Source: Streptomyces iconiensis
GTDB taxonomy: Bacteria; Actinomycetota; Actinomycetes; Streptomycetales; Streptomycetaceae
DNA length: 64,000 bases
Direction of reading: 5' to 3'
NCBI RefSeq assembly: GCF_028657195.3
Contig: NZ_JANCPR020000033.1
Location: 44,428 to 108,427, forward strand
This document shows, piece after piece, positions 17,620 through 24,568 of the stretch (position 1 is its first letter; every line of letters starts with the position of its first letter). A program made the position numbers and the translations under genes. The notes beneath the pieces are model-generated. The model was not told the origin of the DNA, did no database searches, and saw only the letters and a program-made list of their open reading frames with translations.

Positions 17620-17649
17620 GTGACACGGCCCCGTACTCCTCCTTACGAT
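17620..17649 (+). promoter_or_regulatory. Promoter of the cysA leader, leaderless start
   Basis: A -35 GTGACA at 17620-17625 and a -10 TACGAT at 17644-17649 are separated by 18 nt. The -10 ends 7 nt before ATG 17657, so transcription would start at or next to that ATG, giving a leaderless small ORF. Confidence 0.6.
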
Positions 17650-17656
17650 CGAGCGC

Positions 17657-17758
17657 ATGAAGCGACAGGCGGACCTCACGAAGCGACGGGCAGTCGACCT
17701 GTGCCGCATCGCCGCCATGCTGTGTCCCGGGTGCGACGGGCCCAGCGACTCCCGCTGA
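17657..17758 (+). CDS. Cysteine-containing leader peptide of the sulfurtransferase operon
   Basis: A 33-residue ORF whose core reads RRAVDLCRIAAMLCPGC, with three cysteines and the RRxVDLCR signature of the actinobacterial putative leader peptides. It lies 252 nt before the thiosulfate sulfurtransferase gene, which is followed by DUF1416. This is the same pair that in Mycobacterium sits behind a Cys-codon leader proven to act by cysteine-responsive attenuation (Rv0815A/Ms5788 type). The promoter position predicts leaderless translation. Expected mechanism: ribosome stalling at Cys codons when Cys-tRNA is short changes the downstream fold and raises operon expression. Family identification is firm; mechanism here is inferred. 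Confidence 0.75.
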   Translation: MKRQADLTKRRAVDLCRIAAMLCPGCDGPSDSR

Positions 17759-17776
17759 CGGCGCGCGCATCCGGAG

Positions 17777-17861
17777 CCGTGCCGCAGCGCACGGTATTCC
17801 CCTCGCGCAGACCCGATGTTCCCGAGCGAACCGCAGCGCACGACCGAACAGCGCCGTGCGC
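17777..17861 (+). promoter_or_regulatory. Alternative hairpins after the leader peptide
   Basis: Hairpin 1: CCGTGC at 17777 pairs with GCACGG ending 17794. Hairpin 2: GCGCACG at 17836-17842 pairs with CGTGCGC at 17855-17861. Strands share the GCGCACG/CGTGCGC core, so cross-pairing between the two is possible, as needed for an attenuation switch. Structure is by eye only. No gene is visible from 17759 to 18010. Confidence 0.4.
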
Positions 17862-18010
17862 GCGATGCCGTGTACGCGCACCCGCGCCGCTCGCGCACCG
17901 CAGCCTCTTCGCCGTACTCCCGCTTCGCCGTACGTCCGCTTTCCCGTACGTCCGCACCCGGCGCGAACTCCCCAACTCCCGCAATTCACCCATCGCATGA
18001 GGAGACCAGC

Positions 18011-18847
18011 ATGAGCCGCAGCGACGTCCTCGTAGACGCCGACTGGGTCGAGGCACGCATCGACGACCCGAAGACCGTCATCGTCGAGGTCGACGAGGAC
18101 ACCTCCGCCTACGACAAGAACCACATCAAGAACGCGATCCGTATCGACTGGAAGCAGGACCTCCAGGACCCGGTGCGCCGCGACTTCGTGGACCAGGCAG
18201 GGTTTGAGAAGCTGCTCTCCGCCAAGGGCATCGCCAACGACGACACGGTCGTCCTCTACGGCGGCAACAACAACTGGTTCGCCTCGTACGCCTACTGGTA
18301 CTTCAAGCTTTACGGCCACCAGGACGTCAAGCTTCTCGACGGCGGGCGCAAGAAGTGGGAGCTGGACTCCCGCGACCTGGTCGCCGAGGTTCCCGAGCGG
18401 CCGGCGACCGACTACAAGGCGAAGCCGCAGGACCTGTCCATCCGCGCCTTCCGCGACGAGGTCGTCGAGGCCATCGACAACCTCAACCTGGTCGACGTCC
18501 GCTCCCCCGACGAGTTCAGCGGCAAGCTGCTCGCGCCCGCCCACCTGCCGCAGGAGCAGTCGCAGCGCCCTGGCCACGTGCCCAGCGCGCGCAACATTCC
18601 CTGGTCCAAGGCGGCCAACGACGACGGCACCTTCAAGTCCGACGACGAGCTGAAGGCGCTCTACGAGGGCGAGGGCGTCGACCTGTCCAAGGACACCATC
18701 GCGTACTGCCGTATCGGCGAGCGCTCGGCCCACAGCTGGTTCGTGCTGCACGAGCTGCTGGGCCAGCCGAACGTCAAGAACTACGACGGCTCCTGGACCG
18801 AGTACGGCTCCCTCGTCGGCGTACCCGTAGCCGTGGGCTCCAACTGA
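18011..18847 (+). CDS. Thiosulfate sulfurtransferase (two-domain rhodanese)
   Basis: 278 residues from ATG 18011, behind GGAG at 18001. Transfers sulfane sulfur from thiosulfate to cyanide or thiol acceptors. Two rhodanese domains: the N-terminal one is inactive (VLYGGNNNWFASYAYWYF), and the C-terminal one has active-site Cys233 in AYCRIGERS. It closely resembles actinobacterial CysA/SseA (VLVDADWVEARIDDPKTVIV near the start). First structural gene of the leader-controlled sulfur operon, followed 40 nt later by DUF1416. Confidence 0.95.
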   Translation: MSRSDVLVDADWVEARIDDPKTVIVEVDEDTSAYDKNHIKNAIRIDWKQDLQDPVRRDFVDQAGFEKLLSAKGIANDDTVVLYGGNNNWFASYAYWYFKLYGHQDVKLLDGGRKKWELDSRDLVAEVPERPATDYKAKPQDLSIRAFRDEVVEAIDNLNLVDVRSPDEFSGKLLAPAHLPQEQSQRPGHVPSARNIPWSKAANDDGTFKSDDELKALYEGEGVDLSKDTIAYCRIGERSAHSWFVLHELLGQPNVKNYDGSWTEYGSLVGVPVAVGSN

Positions 18848-18887
18848 CCGCTCCCCGCGACCGAACCCCGAACCCCGAAAGGACCGA

Positions 18888-19184
18888 GTGACCACCATGT
18901 GCGGAGCGAAGGCAGGCGGCCCCGACGCCTCCACCATCAAGCCCGGCGAGACCACGATCCAGGGCAGCGTCACCCGGGACGGCGAACCCGTCACCGGATA
19001 TGTGCGGCTCCTCGACTCGACCGGCGAGTTCACGGCCGAGGTGCCGACGTCCGCGACGGGACAGTTCCGCTTCTACGCCGCCGAGGGCACCTGGACCCTG
19101 CGCGCGCTCGTTCCCGGCGGAACGGCCGACCGCCAGGTAGTGGCCCAGGACGGCGGCCTGGCAGAGGTCTCCATCGCGGTCTGA
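18888..19184 (+). CDS. DUF1416 protein (SseC-like)
   Basis: 98 residues; GTG 18888 or ATG 18897 (MCGAKAGG) are both possible, with GAAAGGA upstream. The DUF1416 fold is an Ig/transthyretin-like beta sandwich (GSVTRDGEPVTGYVRLLDS, FRFYAAEGTWTLRALVPGG). The invariant early MCGA cysteine is present. In mycobacteria it is SseC, always paired with the thiosulfate sulfurtransferase, as here. A role in sulfane sulfur handling is inferred from pairing. Confidence 0.9.
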   Translation: MTTMCGAKAGGPDASTIKPGETTIQGSVTRDGEPVTGYVRLLDSTGEFTAEVPTSATGQFRFYAAEGTWTLRALVPGGTADRQVVAQDGGLAEVSIAV

Positions 19185-19251
19185 CCCAGCGCTGTGGCCA
19201 TGGGGCCGCGGTTCCGCCGAGGCGGTGACCGCGGCCCCTTAGGCTGAGGGC

Positions 19252-19614
19252 ATGGCGAAGAAGCTGGTCATCAAGGTCACGGCGGGTGCCGACGCACCCG
19301 AACGGTGCTCGCAGGCGTTCACGGTCGCCTCCGTCGCCGCGGCGAGCGGCGTGGACGTCAGCCTGTGGCTGACCGGCGAATCCTCATGGCTCGCGCTCCC
19401 CGGCCGCGCAGCGGAGTTCGAACTCCCGCACGCGGCGCCCCTCCCCGACCTCATCGCCGCCATACAGGCGAACGGCCGCATCACCCTGTGCACCCAGTGC
19501 GCAGCGCGCAGGGACATCAAGGAAGAGGACGTCATCGAGGGCGTCCGGATCGCGGGAGCGCAGGTGTTCGTCGGCGAGATCATGCCGGACGGCGTACAGG
19601 CCCTCGTCTACTGA
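19252..19614 (+). CDS. DsrE-family sulfur relay-like protein
   Basis: 120 residues. Starts MAKKLVIKVTAGADAPERCS, then a DsrE/F fold (VASVAAASGVDVSLWLTGES) and the motif ITLCTQCAARRDI with a CxxC that could carry persulfide, ending AGAQVFVGEIMPDGVQALVY. It follows the rhodanese and DUF1416 genes with a 67-bp gap, so it is probably part of the same sulfur functional group. Exact partner unknown. Confidence 0.88.
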   Translation: MAKKLVIKVTAGADAPERCSQAFTVASVAAASGVDVSLWLTGESSWLALPGRAAEFELPHAAPLPDLIAAIQANGRITLCTQCAARRDIKEEDVIEGVRIAGAQVFVGEIMPDGVQALVY

Positions 19615-19770
19615 CCGCCCACCGGGTCCGCCGACCGCCCACCGCGCGTGCCGACCGCCGGCCCGCGTGTGCCCCGCGCCTGCGACTGCCTACCGAGGGC
19701 TCGGCGAGCCGCCTTGCCACCCGGCGATTAGACTCGGCCGCGTCACAGAACACCGCACTAGGAGCGCCCC

Positions 19771-19872
19771 GTGCTTGAGGCATTCTTCACCGCCCTGATG
19801 GTTCTGGTCTGCGTCGGCACCGTCGCCTTCGCCGGGCTCGCCTACAAGAAGCTGTACCAGGGCCAGCGCTGA
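19771..19872 (+). CDS. Small single-pass membrane protein
   Basis: 33 residues from GTG 19771 with GGAG 9-10 nt upstream (19761). Nearly all of it is one hydrophobic helix (FFTALMVLVCVGTVAFAGLA), closing with the basic tail YKKLYQGQR. It lies 34 nt before the nitrobindin-like gene and could be co-transcribed. The clean ribosome site and the strand-consistent position support translation; function unknown. Confidence 0.65.
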   Translation: MLEAFFTALMVLVCVGTVAFAGLAYKKLYQGQR

Positions 19873-19906
19873 CCCCCACCCCCTCTCTCTACGGATCGAC
19901 TGCCCC

Positions 19907-20485
19907 ATGATCGAGATCCCGTCCGACCTCCACCCGGACCTCGTCCCCCTCGCCTTTCTGCTCGGCAACTGGACAGGTGCGGGCGTCGCTGCCCCCGTTG
20001 AAAAGCAGGGCAGGGACCAGGACAAATGCAACTTCGGCCAGGAGGTCACGTTCGGCCACGACGGCCGCGACTTCCTGGAGTACGTCTCCCACTCCTGGGA
20101 GCTGGACGCCGAGGGCAAGAAGGTCCGTCCGCTGGAGACCGAGACCGGGTACTGGCGCATCGACAAGGACCGCAAGGTCGAGGTCGTGATGATCCGCGAC
20201 CAGGGCATCGCGGAGATCTGGTACGGCGAGCTGGCCGACCAGAAGCCGCAGATCGACCTGGTCACCGACGCCGTCGCACGGACCGCCGGCGCCGACGAGT
20301 ACAGCGGCGGCAAGCGGCTCTACGGCTATGTCAACGGTGACCTGATGTGGGTCGGCGAGAAGTCGACCCCCGAGATCCCGCTGCGGCCCTACATGTCGGC
20401 GCATCTGAAGAAGGTCGTCGACCCGAGCGAGTGGGCCAAGGACGTCGTGGACCTCCCGGACGACGGCATCGCCTTCTTCAAGTAG
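19907..20485 (+). CDS. Nitrobindin-like FABP family heme protein
   Basis: 192 residues. Contains the family's LGNWTGAG opening, a ten-stranded beta-barrel pattern and the C-terminal strand YVNGDLMWVGEKS. Actinobacterial nitrobindins bind ferric heme in a beta barrel and may sense or scavenge NO and peroxynitrite. Start ATG 19907 (MIEIPSDLHPDL). It sits between the small membrane protein and nur on the plus strand. Function from family only. Confidence 0.88.
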   Translation: MIEIPSDLHPDLVPLAFLLGNWTGAGVAAPVEKQGRDQDKCNFGQEVTFGHDGRDFLEYVSHSWELDAEGKKVRPLETETGYWRIDKDRKVEVVMIRDQGIAEIWYGELADQKPQIDLVTDAVARTAGADEYSGGKRLYGYVNGDLMWVGEKSTPEIPLRPYMSAHLKKVVDPSEWAKDVVDLPDDGIAFFK

Positions 20486-20536
20486 CCGCCTCCTTCGCGG
20501 TGAGGCGCCGCCCGGCACTCTCCTACACTGGACCGC

Positions 20537-20974
20537 GTGGCTACCACCGACTGGCAGAGCGATCTGAGGGCGCGCGGATACCGGCTGACTCCGCAGCGTC
20601 AGCTCGTGCTGGAGGCCGTGGACAAGCTGGAGCACTCCACCCCGGACGACATCCTCGCCGAGGTGCGCCGCACGGCGGGCAGCGTGAACATCTCGACGGT
20701 CTACCGCACCCTTGAGCTGCTGGAGGAGCTGGGACTCGTCTCGCACGCGCACCTCGGGCACGGCGCACCCACCTACCACCTGGCCGACCGGCACCACCAC
20801 ATGCACCTGGTGTGCCGGGACTGCACGAACGTGATCGAGGCTGATCTGTCCGTCGCCGAACCGTTCACAGCGACGCTGCGTGAACGGTTCGGCTTCGATA
20901 CGGACATGAAGCACTTCGCCATTTTCGGCCGCTGCGGGAACTGCGCCTCGAAGGAGCCGGACGACGCGTCGTAG
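20537..20974 (+). CDS. nur: Nickel-responsive Fur-family regulator Nur
   Basis: 145 residues from GTG 20537. Near-identical in layout to S. coelicolor Nur, with every metal ligand at the published position: His33, His86, His88, His90 (M-site) and His70, His72, His126 (Ni-site). The DNA-binding helix is NISTVYRTLELLEELGLVSH. Two cysteine pairs (CRDC at 93-96 and CGNC) remain. Nur represses sodF and the nickel transporter when Ni is present. It ends 9 nt before ygfZ. Confidence 0.95.
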   Translation: MATTDWQSDLRARGYRLTPQRQLVLEAVDKLEHSTPDDILAEVRRTAGSVNISTVYRTLELLEELGLVSHAHLGHGAPTYHLADRHHHMHLVCRDCTNVIEADLSVAEPFTATLRERFGFDTDMKHFAIFGRCGNCASKEPDDAS

Positions 20975-20983
20975 GCTGGTCGC

Positions 20984-21976
20984 ATGTCCTCCAGCAGCTC
21001 CAGCCCCAGCCCCCTGCTGACCCTTCAGGGGGCCGTCGCGGCAGAAGGTCCCGACGACGGCGTCGCCGCGCACTACGGCGACCTGTTCAAGGAGCAACGG
21101 GCGCTCGCCGACGGCACGGGGTTCGTGGACCTCTCGCACCGTGGCGTCGTCACCGTCACCGGCGACGACCGCCTCACCTGGCTGCACCTGCTGCTCACCC
21201 AGCACATGACGGAGCTGGCCCCCGGCCAGGCGACCGAGGCCCTGATCCTCTCCGCCAACGGCCACATCGAACAGGCACTCCAGCTCGTCGACGACGGCAC
21301 GGCCGTATGGATGCACACCGAGCCGGGCAAGCAGGGCGAGCTGGTCGCCTACCTCGACAGCATGCGGTTCTTCTACCGCGTCGAGGTCGCCGACCGCACC
21401 GACGAGTTCGCGCTCGTGCATGTGCCCGCCGGCTCCATCGCCGAGCTGCCCACCGACACCGCCGCCGTACGCGAGACGCCCTACGGGCGCGACGTCTTCC
21501 TCCCCCGCACCACGCTGAAGGACTTCGCCGAGTCGCACGCCCCCGCGATCGGGCTCCTCGCCTACGAGGCGCTCCGCGTCGAGGCCCACAGGCCGCGGCT
21601 CGGCTGGGAGACCGACCACCGCACGATCCCGCACGAGGTCGGCTGGATCGGCTCGGCCGTGCACCTGGAGAAGGGCTGCTACCGCGGTCAGGAGACCGTC
21701 GCCCGCGTCCAGAACCTCGGCAAGCCACCCCGGCGCCTCGTCTTCCTGCACCTCGACGGCAGCGAGGTCCGCGTCCCCGTGCACGGGGACGCGGTGCGGC
21801 TGGCCGACGGGGGCGTGGAGGGCCGCAAGATCGGCTTCATCACCACCTCGGCCCGCCACCACGAGCTGGGCCCCATCGCCCTGGCCCTCATCAAGCGGAA
21901 CGTCCCCCTGGACACCCCCCTCATCGTCGGCGACGACGCGACAGCCGCCGCCCAGGAGGAAGTAGTCGCCCCGTAA
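20984..21976 (+). CDS. ygfZ: YgfZ/GcvT-like folate-binding Fe-S repair protein
   Basis: 330 residues. Aminomethyltransferase-like fold with the YgfZ signature EKGCYRGQETVARV, whose Cys is essential for maintaining Fe-S enzymes such as MiaB. Also FVDLSHRGVVTVTGDDRLTW near the start and GWIGSAVHLEKG. It starts 9 nt after nur and is probably co-transcribed. A tetrahydrofolate-dependent role in repairing oxidised 4Fe-4S clusters is known for the family. Confidence 0.93.
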   Translation: MSSSSSSPSPLLTLQGAVAAEGPDDGVAAHYGDLFKEQRALADGTGFVDLSHRGVVTVTGDDRLTWLHLLLTQHMTELAPGQATEALILSANGHIEQALQLVDDGTAVWMHTEPGKQGELVAYLDSMRFFYRVEVADRTDEFALVHVPAGSIAELPTDTAAVRETPYGRDVFLPRTTLKDFAESHAPAIGLLAYEALRVEAHRPRLGWETDHRTIPHEVGWIGSAVHLEKGCYRGQETVARVQNLGKPPRRLVFLHLDGSEVRVPVHGDAVRLADGGVEGRKIGFITTSARHHELGPIALALIKRNVPLDTPLIVGDDATAAAQEEVVAP

Positions 21977-22095
21977 AGGGGGGCGCCCCGTAAAGGGGGG
22001 CGCCCCGCAGGGGCGCGAGGCTCGGCCATATATGCGGCTCCGCCGCGTGAGCGCGACAAGCCACAAACGACGGGCAGCCCGCAACGCACAGAACG
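21962..22095. repeat. Streptomyces-type intergenic repeat / terminator region
   Basis: Two direct copies of CCCGTAAAGGGGGGCGCC at 21971 onward, then GGGGCGCGAGG and GCGCGACAAGCCACAAACGACGGGCAGCC-like text (22052-22083). This looks like the ubiquitous streptomycete element GGGGCGCGGGGAAC..GCGCGACCAGCCAC. GGGGCGCCCC stems could end both convergent transcripts (ygfZ and dtd). Confidence 0.6.
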
Positions 22096-22120
22096 AGGCA
22101 CCCCCTACCCGGAAGCGAGG

Positions 22121-22546
22121 TCACACCTCCAGCAGCACGGTGAAGGGCCCATCGTTCGTGAGGGACACCTTCATCTGGGCGCCGAACCGCCCGGTGGCCA
22201 CCTCGGCGCCCAACAGCCGCAGTTGCGCGACGACTTCGTCGACAAGTGGCTCGGCCACATCGCCGGGCGCAGCCGCGTTCCACGTCGGCCGGCGCCCCTT
22301 TCGCGCGTCACCGTAGAGAGTGAACTGGCTGATGACGAGCAGCGGTGCGCCTGTGTCCGAACATGACTTCTCCCCGTGGAGAATCCGTACGCTCCACAGC
22401 TTGCGCGCCAACTGCGCCGCCTTGGCCGCCGTATCGTCGTGCGTGACTCCGACCAGCACGCACAGGCCCTCGCCGACTATCTGACCAACGGCCGCACCGT
22501 CCACGACGACGCTCGCACCGTCCACTCTCTGCACCACTGCTCGCAT
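22121..22546 (-). CDS. dtd: D-aminoacyl-tRNA deacylase
   Basis: 141 residues from ATG 22546 (MRAVVQRVDGASVVVDG). Removes D-amino acids (and Gly from mischarged tRNA-Ala) from tRNA. Both signature active-site motifs are present: SQFTLYGDARKG and the cis-Gly-Pro motif NDGPFTVLL. Length matches bacterial DTD. Minus strand, divergent from rsiG. Confidence 0.95.
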   Translation of the reverse strand: MRAVVQRVDGASVVVDGAAVGQIVGEGLCVLVGVTHDDTAAKAAQLARKLWSVRILHGEKSCSDTGAPLLVISQFTLYGDARKGRRPTWNAAAPGDVAEPLVDEVVAQLRLLGAEVATGRFGAQMKVSLTNDGPFTVLLEV

Positions 22547-22612
22547 CCCGCCATGATGCCGTGCCGCCATTCGCCATGGTGCGCTGCCGCCGTATGGGTG
22601 CTGGGCACGCTG

Positions 22613-22632
22613 CACTCCATGGGTACGGAGTG
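22613..22632. promoter_or_regulatory. Inverted repeat in the dtd-rsiG divergent region
   Basis: CACTCC-N8-GGAGTG, about 64 nt before the rsiG start. A regulator for it is unknown; it may control rsiG or be a weak stem. Confidence 0.3.
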
Positions 22633-22695
22633 GCACCATGCGCACACGCGGTGCGTTCCTGACGCCGCGCAATGGGGATGAGGGGACACAAGCCC

Positions 22696-23322
22696 ATGAG
22701 CACAACCGGAGCAGGCCGGACACCCAGCGGTGTGCCCGCGGCGCGCAGTGCGAGCGCCGGTACCGGCGGCGCACCCGCCGTCGTGCCCGTAAGGTCCAGG
22801 CCGCCGCAGCAGCGGGGGACGCGGGAGGGGCTGCGCGAGCAGGGCGAGGCGGATCTGCACGCGCTGCGGCTGCAGGAGCTGCGGACGCTGCGGCGTTCGG
22901 CGCAGCAGGACGAGGCGGATCTGAGCTATGTGCGCAGGCTGCTGCAGGGCCGTATCGACATCCTCCGGGCGGAGTTGGCACGCCGCACGTCGCCTGGCTC
23001 GCCGCTGCTCGACCTGCTGCCGGAGATCCTGACGGACGGCCCGTCCTCGCACCGCTCCTCGGCCAGGCACGTGACGCTGGGCGCCCCGCGCAGCGAGGAG
23101 TACCGGCGGCTGGCCGAGGAGATGCTGGCCGAGGTCGAGCTGAGCGATCTGACGGCGCGTACGGACGACGAGCTGCACGATGCGATGGGGCGGCTGATCC
23201 GTTACGAGCAGCAGGTCTCGCGCCGTCGCCACGCCCTTCAGCAGACGGCCGACGGGTGCAGCACCGAGATCGCACGGCGGTACCGGGAGGGCGAGGCGCG
23301 GGTCGACGACCTGCTGCCGTAG
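22696..23322 (+). CDS. rsiG: Anti-sigma factor RsiG (c-di-GMP sensor for sigma WhiG)
   Basis: 208 residues from ATG 22696, with AGGGGA 9 nt upstream (an earlier ATG 22672 lacks this). It holds WhiG inactive when loaded with c-di-GMP, delaying sporulation. Both copies of the c-di-GMP motif E(x)3S(x)2R(x)3Q(x)3D are exact: E73-S77-R80-Q84-D88 and E171-S175-R178-Q182-D186. They lie in two predicted antiparallel coiled-coil helices. Older annotations call it aerial mycelium protein AmfC. The first 45 residues are disordered. Confidence 0.93.
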   Translation: MSTTGAGRTPSGVPAARSASAGTGGAPAVVPVRSRPPQQRGTREGLREQGEADLHALRLQELRTLRRSAQQDEADLSYVRRLLQGRIDILRAELARRTSPGSPLLDLLPEILTDGPSSHRSSARHVTLGAPRSEEYRRLAEEMLAEVELSDLTARTDDELHDAMGRLIRYEQQVSRRRHALQQTADGCSTEIARRYREGEARVDDLLP

Positions 23323-23437
23323 CGGCGGCCCGCTCGCCGTAGCGGCGGCCCGCCGACGTCCCGGGGCTCCTCTCCATCCCTGCCGGCCCCCACCCCTGCA
23401 TAGGCACGGGTGTTCGGCCCTCCGGTTACGGTGAGAG

Positions 23438-23457
23438 GCACACAGCTGCCTGTGTGC
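23438..23457. promoter_or_regulatory. Perfect palindrome at the asparaginase promoter
   Basis: GCACACAG-CTGC-CTGTGTGC, 8-nt perfect arms, just downstream of a possible -10 TACGGT (23427-23432) and 29 nt before the asparaginase ATG. Placement at the expected transcription start suits a repressor operator. No regulator gene is adjacent. Confidence 0.5.
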
Positions 23458-23486
23458 ACTCCCGTACCGCCGGAAAGGTCCCGCCG

Positions 23487-24440
23487 ATGTCCGCAGCACC
23501 GCTCCCCCTTCTCGCCGAGATCGTCAGGTCCGGCTTCGTCGAGGGGCACCACAGGGGGTCGGTCGTCGTGCTGGGGGCCGACGGGGGCGTGGAGTTCGCG
23601 CTGGGCCTGCCGGACTCGCCCGTCTACCCCCGCTCGTCGAACAAGCCGTTCCAGGCTGCCGGTGTCCTGGCCTCGGGGCTGGCGCTCTCCGGTGAGCGGC
23701 TGGCGCTCGCCACGGCGAGCCACTCGGGGGAGCCCTTCCACCTCGACCTCGTCCGCACGATGCTGGCCGAACACGGGCTCTCCGAGTCCGACCTGCGCTG
23801 CCCCGCGGCACTGCCGATCGACCCAGAGGAGACCGAGGCGTACCTCGCCTCCGGCCAGAAGCCCTCCCGTACGGCGATGAACTGCTCCGGCAAGCACACC
23901 GCGATGCTCGCCGCGAGCGCGGCCAACGGGTGGCCGCTCGACACCTACACGGACCCCGACCACCCCCTCCAGCGGCTCATCCGCGGCACGCTGGAGGAGG
24001 CGGCGGGCGAGTCCGTCGCGCACACCGGCGTCGACGGTTGCGGGGCACCGGTGATGGCGCTCACGCTGACCGGGCTCGCGCGCGGCTTCCGTACGCTCGC
24101 GCTCGCCTCGTCCGAGACGCCCGAGGGCCGGGTGGCCGACGCGATGCGCGCGCACCCGGAGTACGTGGCGGGCACCCGGCGGCACGACACCTGGCTGATG
24201 CGGGGCCTGCCGGGCGCCGTGAGCAAGGAGGGCGCCGAGGCCGTACAGGGTGTGGGGCTGCCGGACGGGCGTGCCCTCGCGATCAAGCTGGACGACGGTG
24301 GCAAGCGGGCGCTCGGCCCTGTGCTGGCCCAGGTGCTCGGGCGGGTCATGGGCGTGGCGGCCCCGGTGCTCGACCAGCTTGCCGAAGCGCCGGTGCTGGG
24401 CGGCGGCGAGCCGGTCGGCCGGATACGGGCGGCGTTCTAG
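23487..24440 (+). CDS. L-asparaginase, AnsA/PF06089 type
   Basis: 317 residues from ATG 23487, with GGAAAGG upstream. Belongs to the Rhizobium etli-type asparaginases, unrelated to the E. coli enzymes. Visible: YPRSSNKPFQAAGV, ATASHSGEPFHLD, RTAMNCSGKHTAML with the conserved Cys and Ser-Gly-Lys, and VDGCGAPVMAL. No signal peptide, so cytoplasmic. It hydrolyses L-asparagine to aspartate and ammonia. The palindrome before it suggests specific regulation. Confidence 0.9.
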   Translation: MSAAPLPLLAEIVRSGFVEGHHRGSVVVLGADGGVEFALGLPDSPVYPRSSNKPFQAAGVLASGLALSGERLALATASHSGEPFHLDLVRTMLAEHGLSESDLRCPAALPIDPEETEAYLASGQKPSRTAMNCSGKHTAMLAASAANGWPLDTYTDPDHPLQRLIRGTLEEAAGESVAHTGVDGCGAPVMALTLTGLARGFRTLALASSETPEGRVADAMRAHPEYVAGTRRHDTWLMRGLPGAVSKEGAEAVQGVGLPDGRALAIKLDDGGKRALGPVLAQVLGRVMGVAAPVLDQLAEAPVLGGGEPVGRIRAAF

Positions 24441-24472
24441 CCGGCGCGGTACCGGAACCGGCACCGCCCGTG

Positions 24473-24568
24473 CTGTCCCTCACCCGGTCTGCCCCTCACC
24501 TCGTCTGTCCCTCACCCGGCCTGTCCCTCACCTCGCCTGTCCCTCACCCCGCCCGTCCCTCACCCCGC
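24473..24568. repeat. About 19-nt CTGTCCCTCACCCCG tandem repeat
   Basis: Six imperfect copies of a unit CTGTCCCTCACC(C/T)CG occupy the gap between the convergent asparaginase and phosphatase genes and run into the last codons of the latter. Confidence 0.75.
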
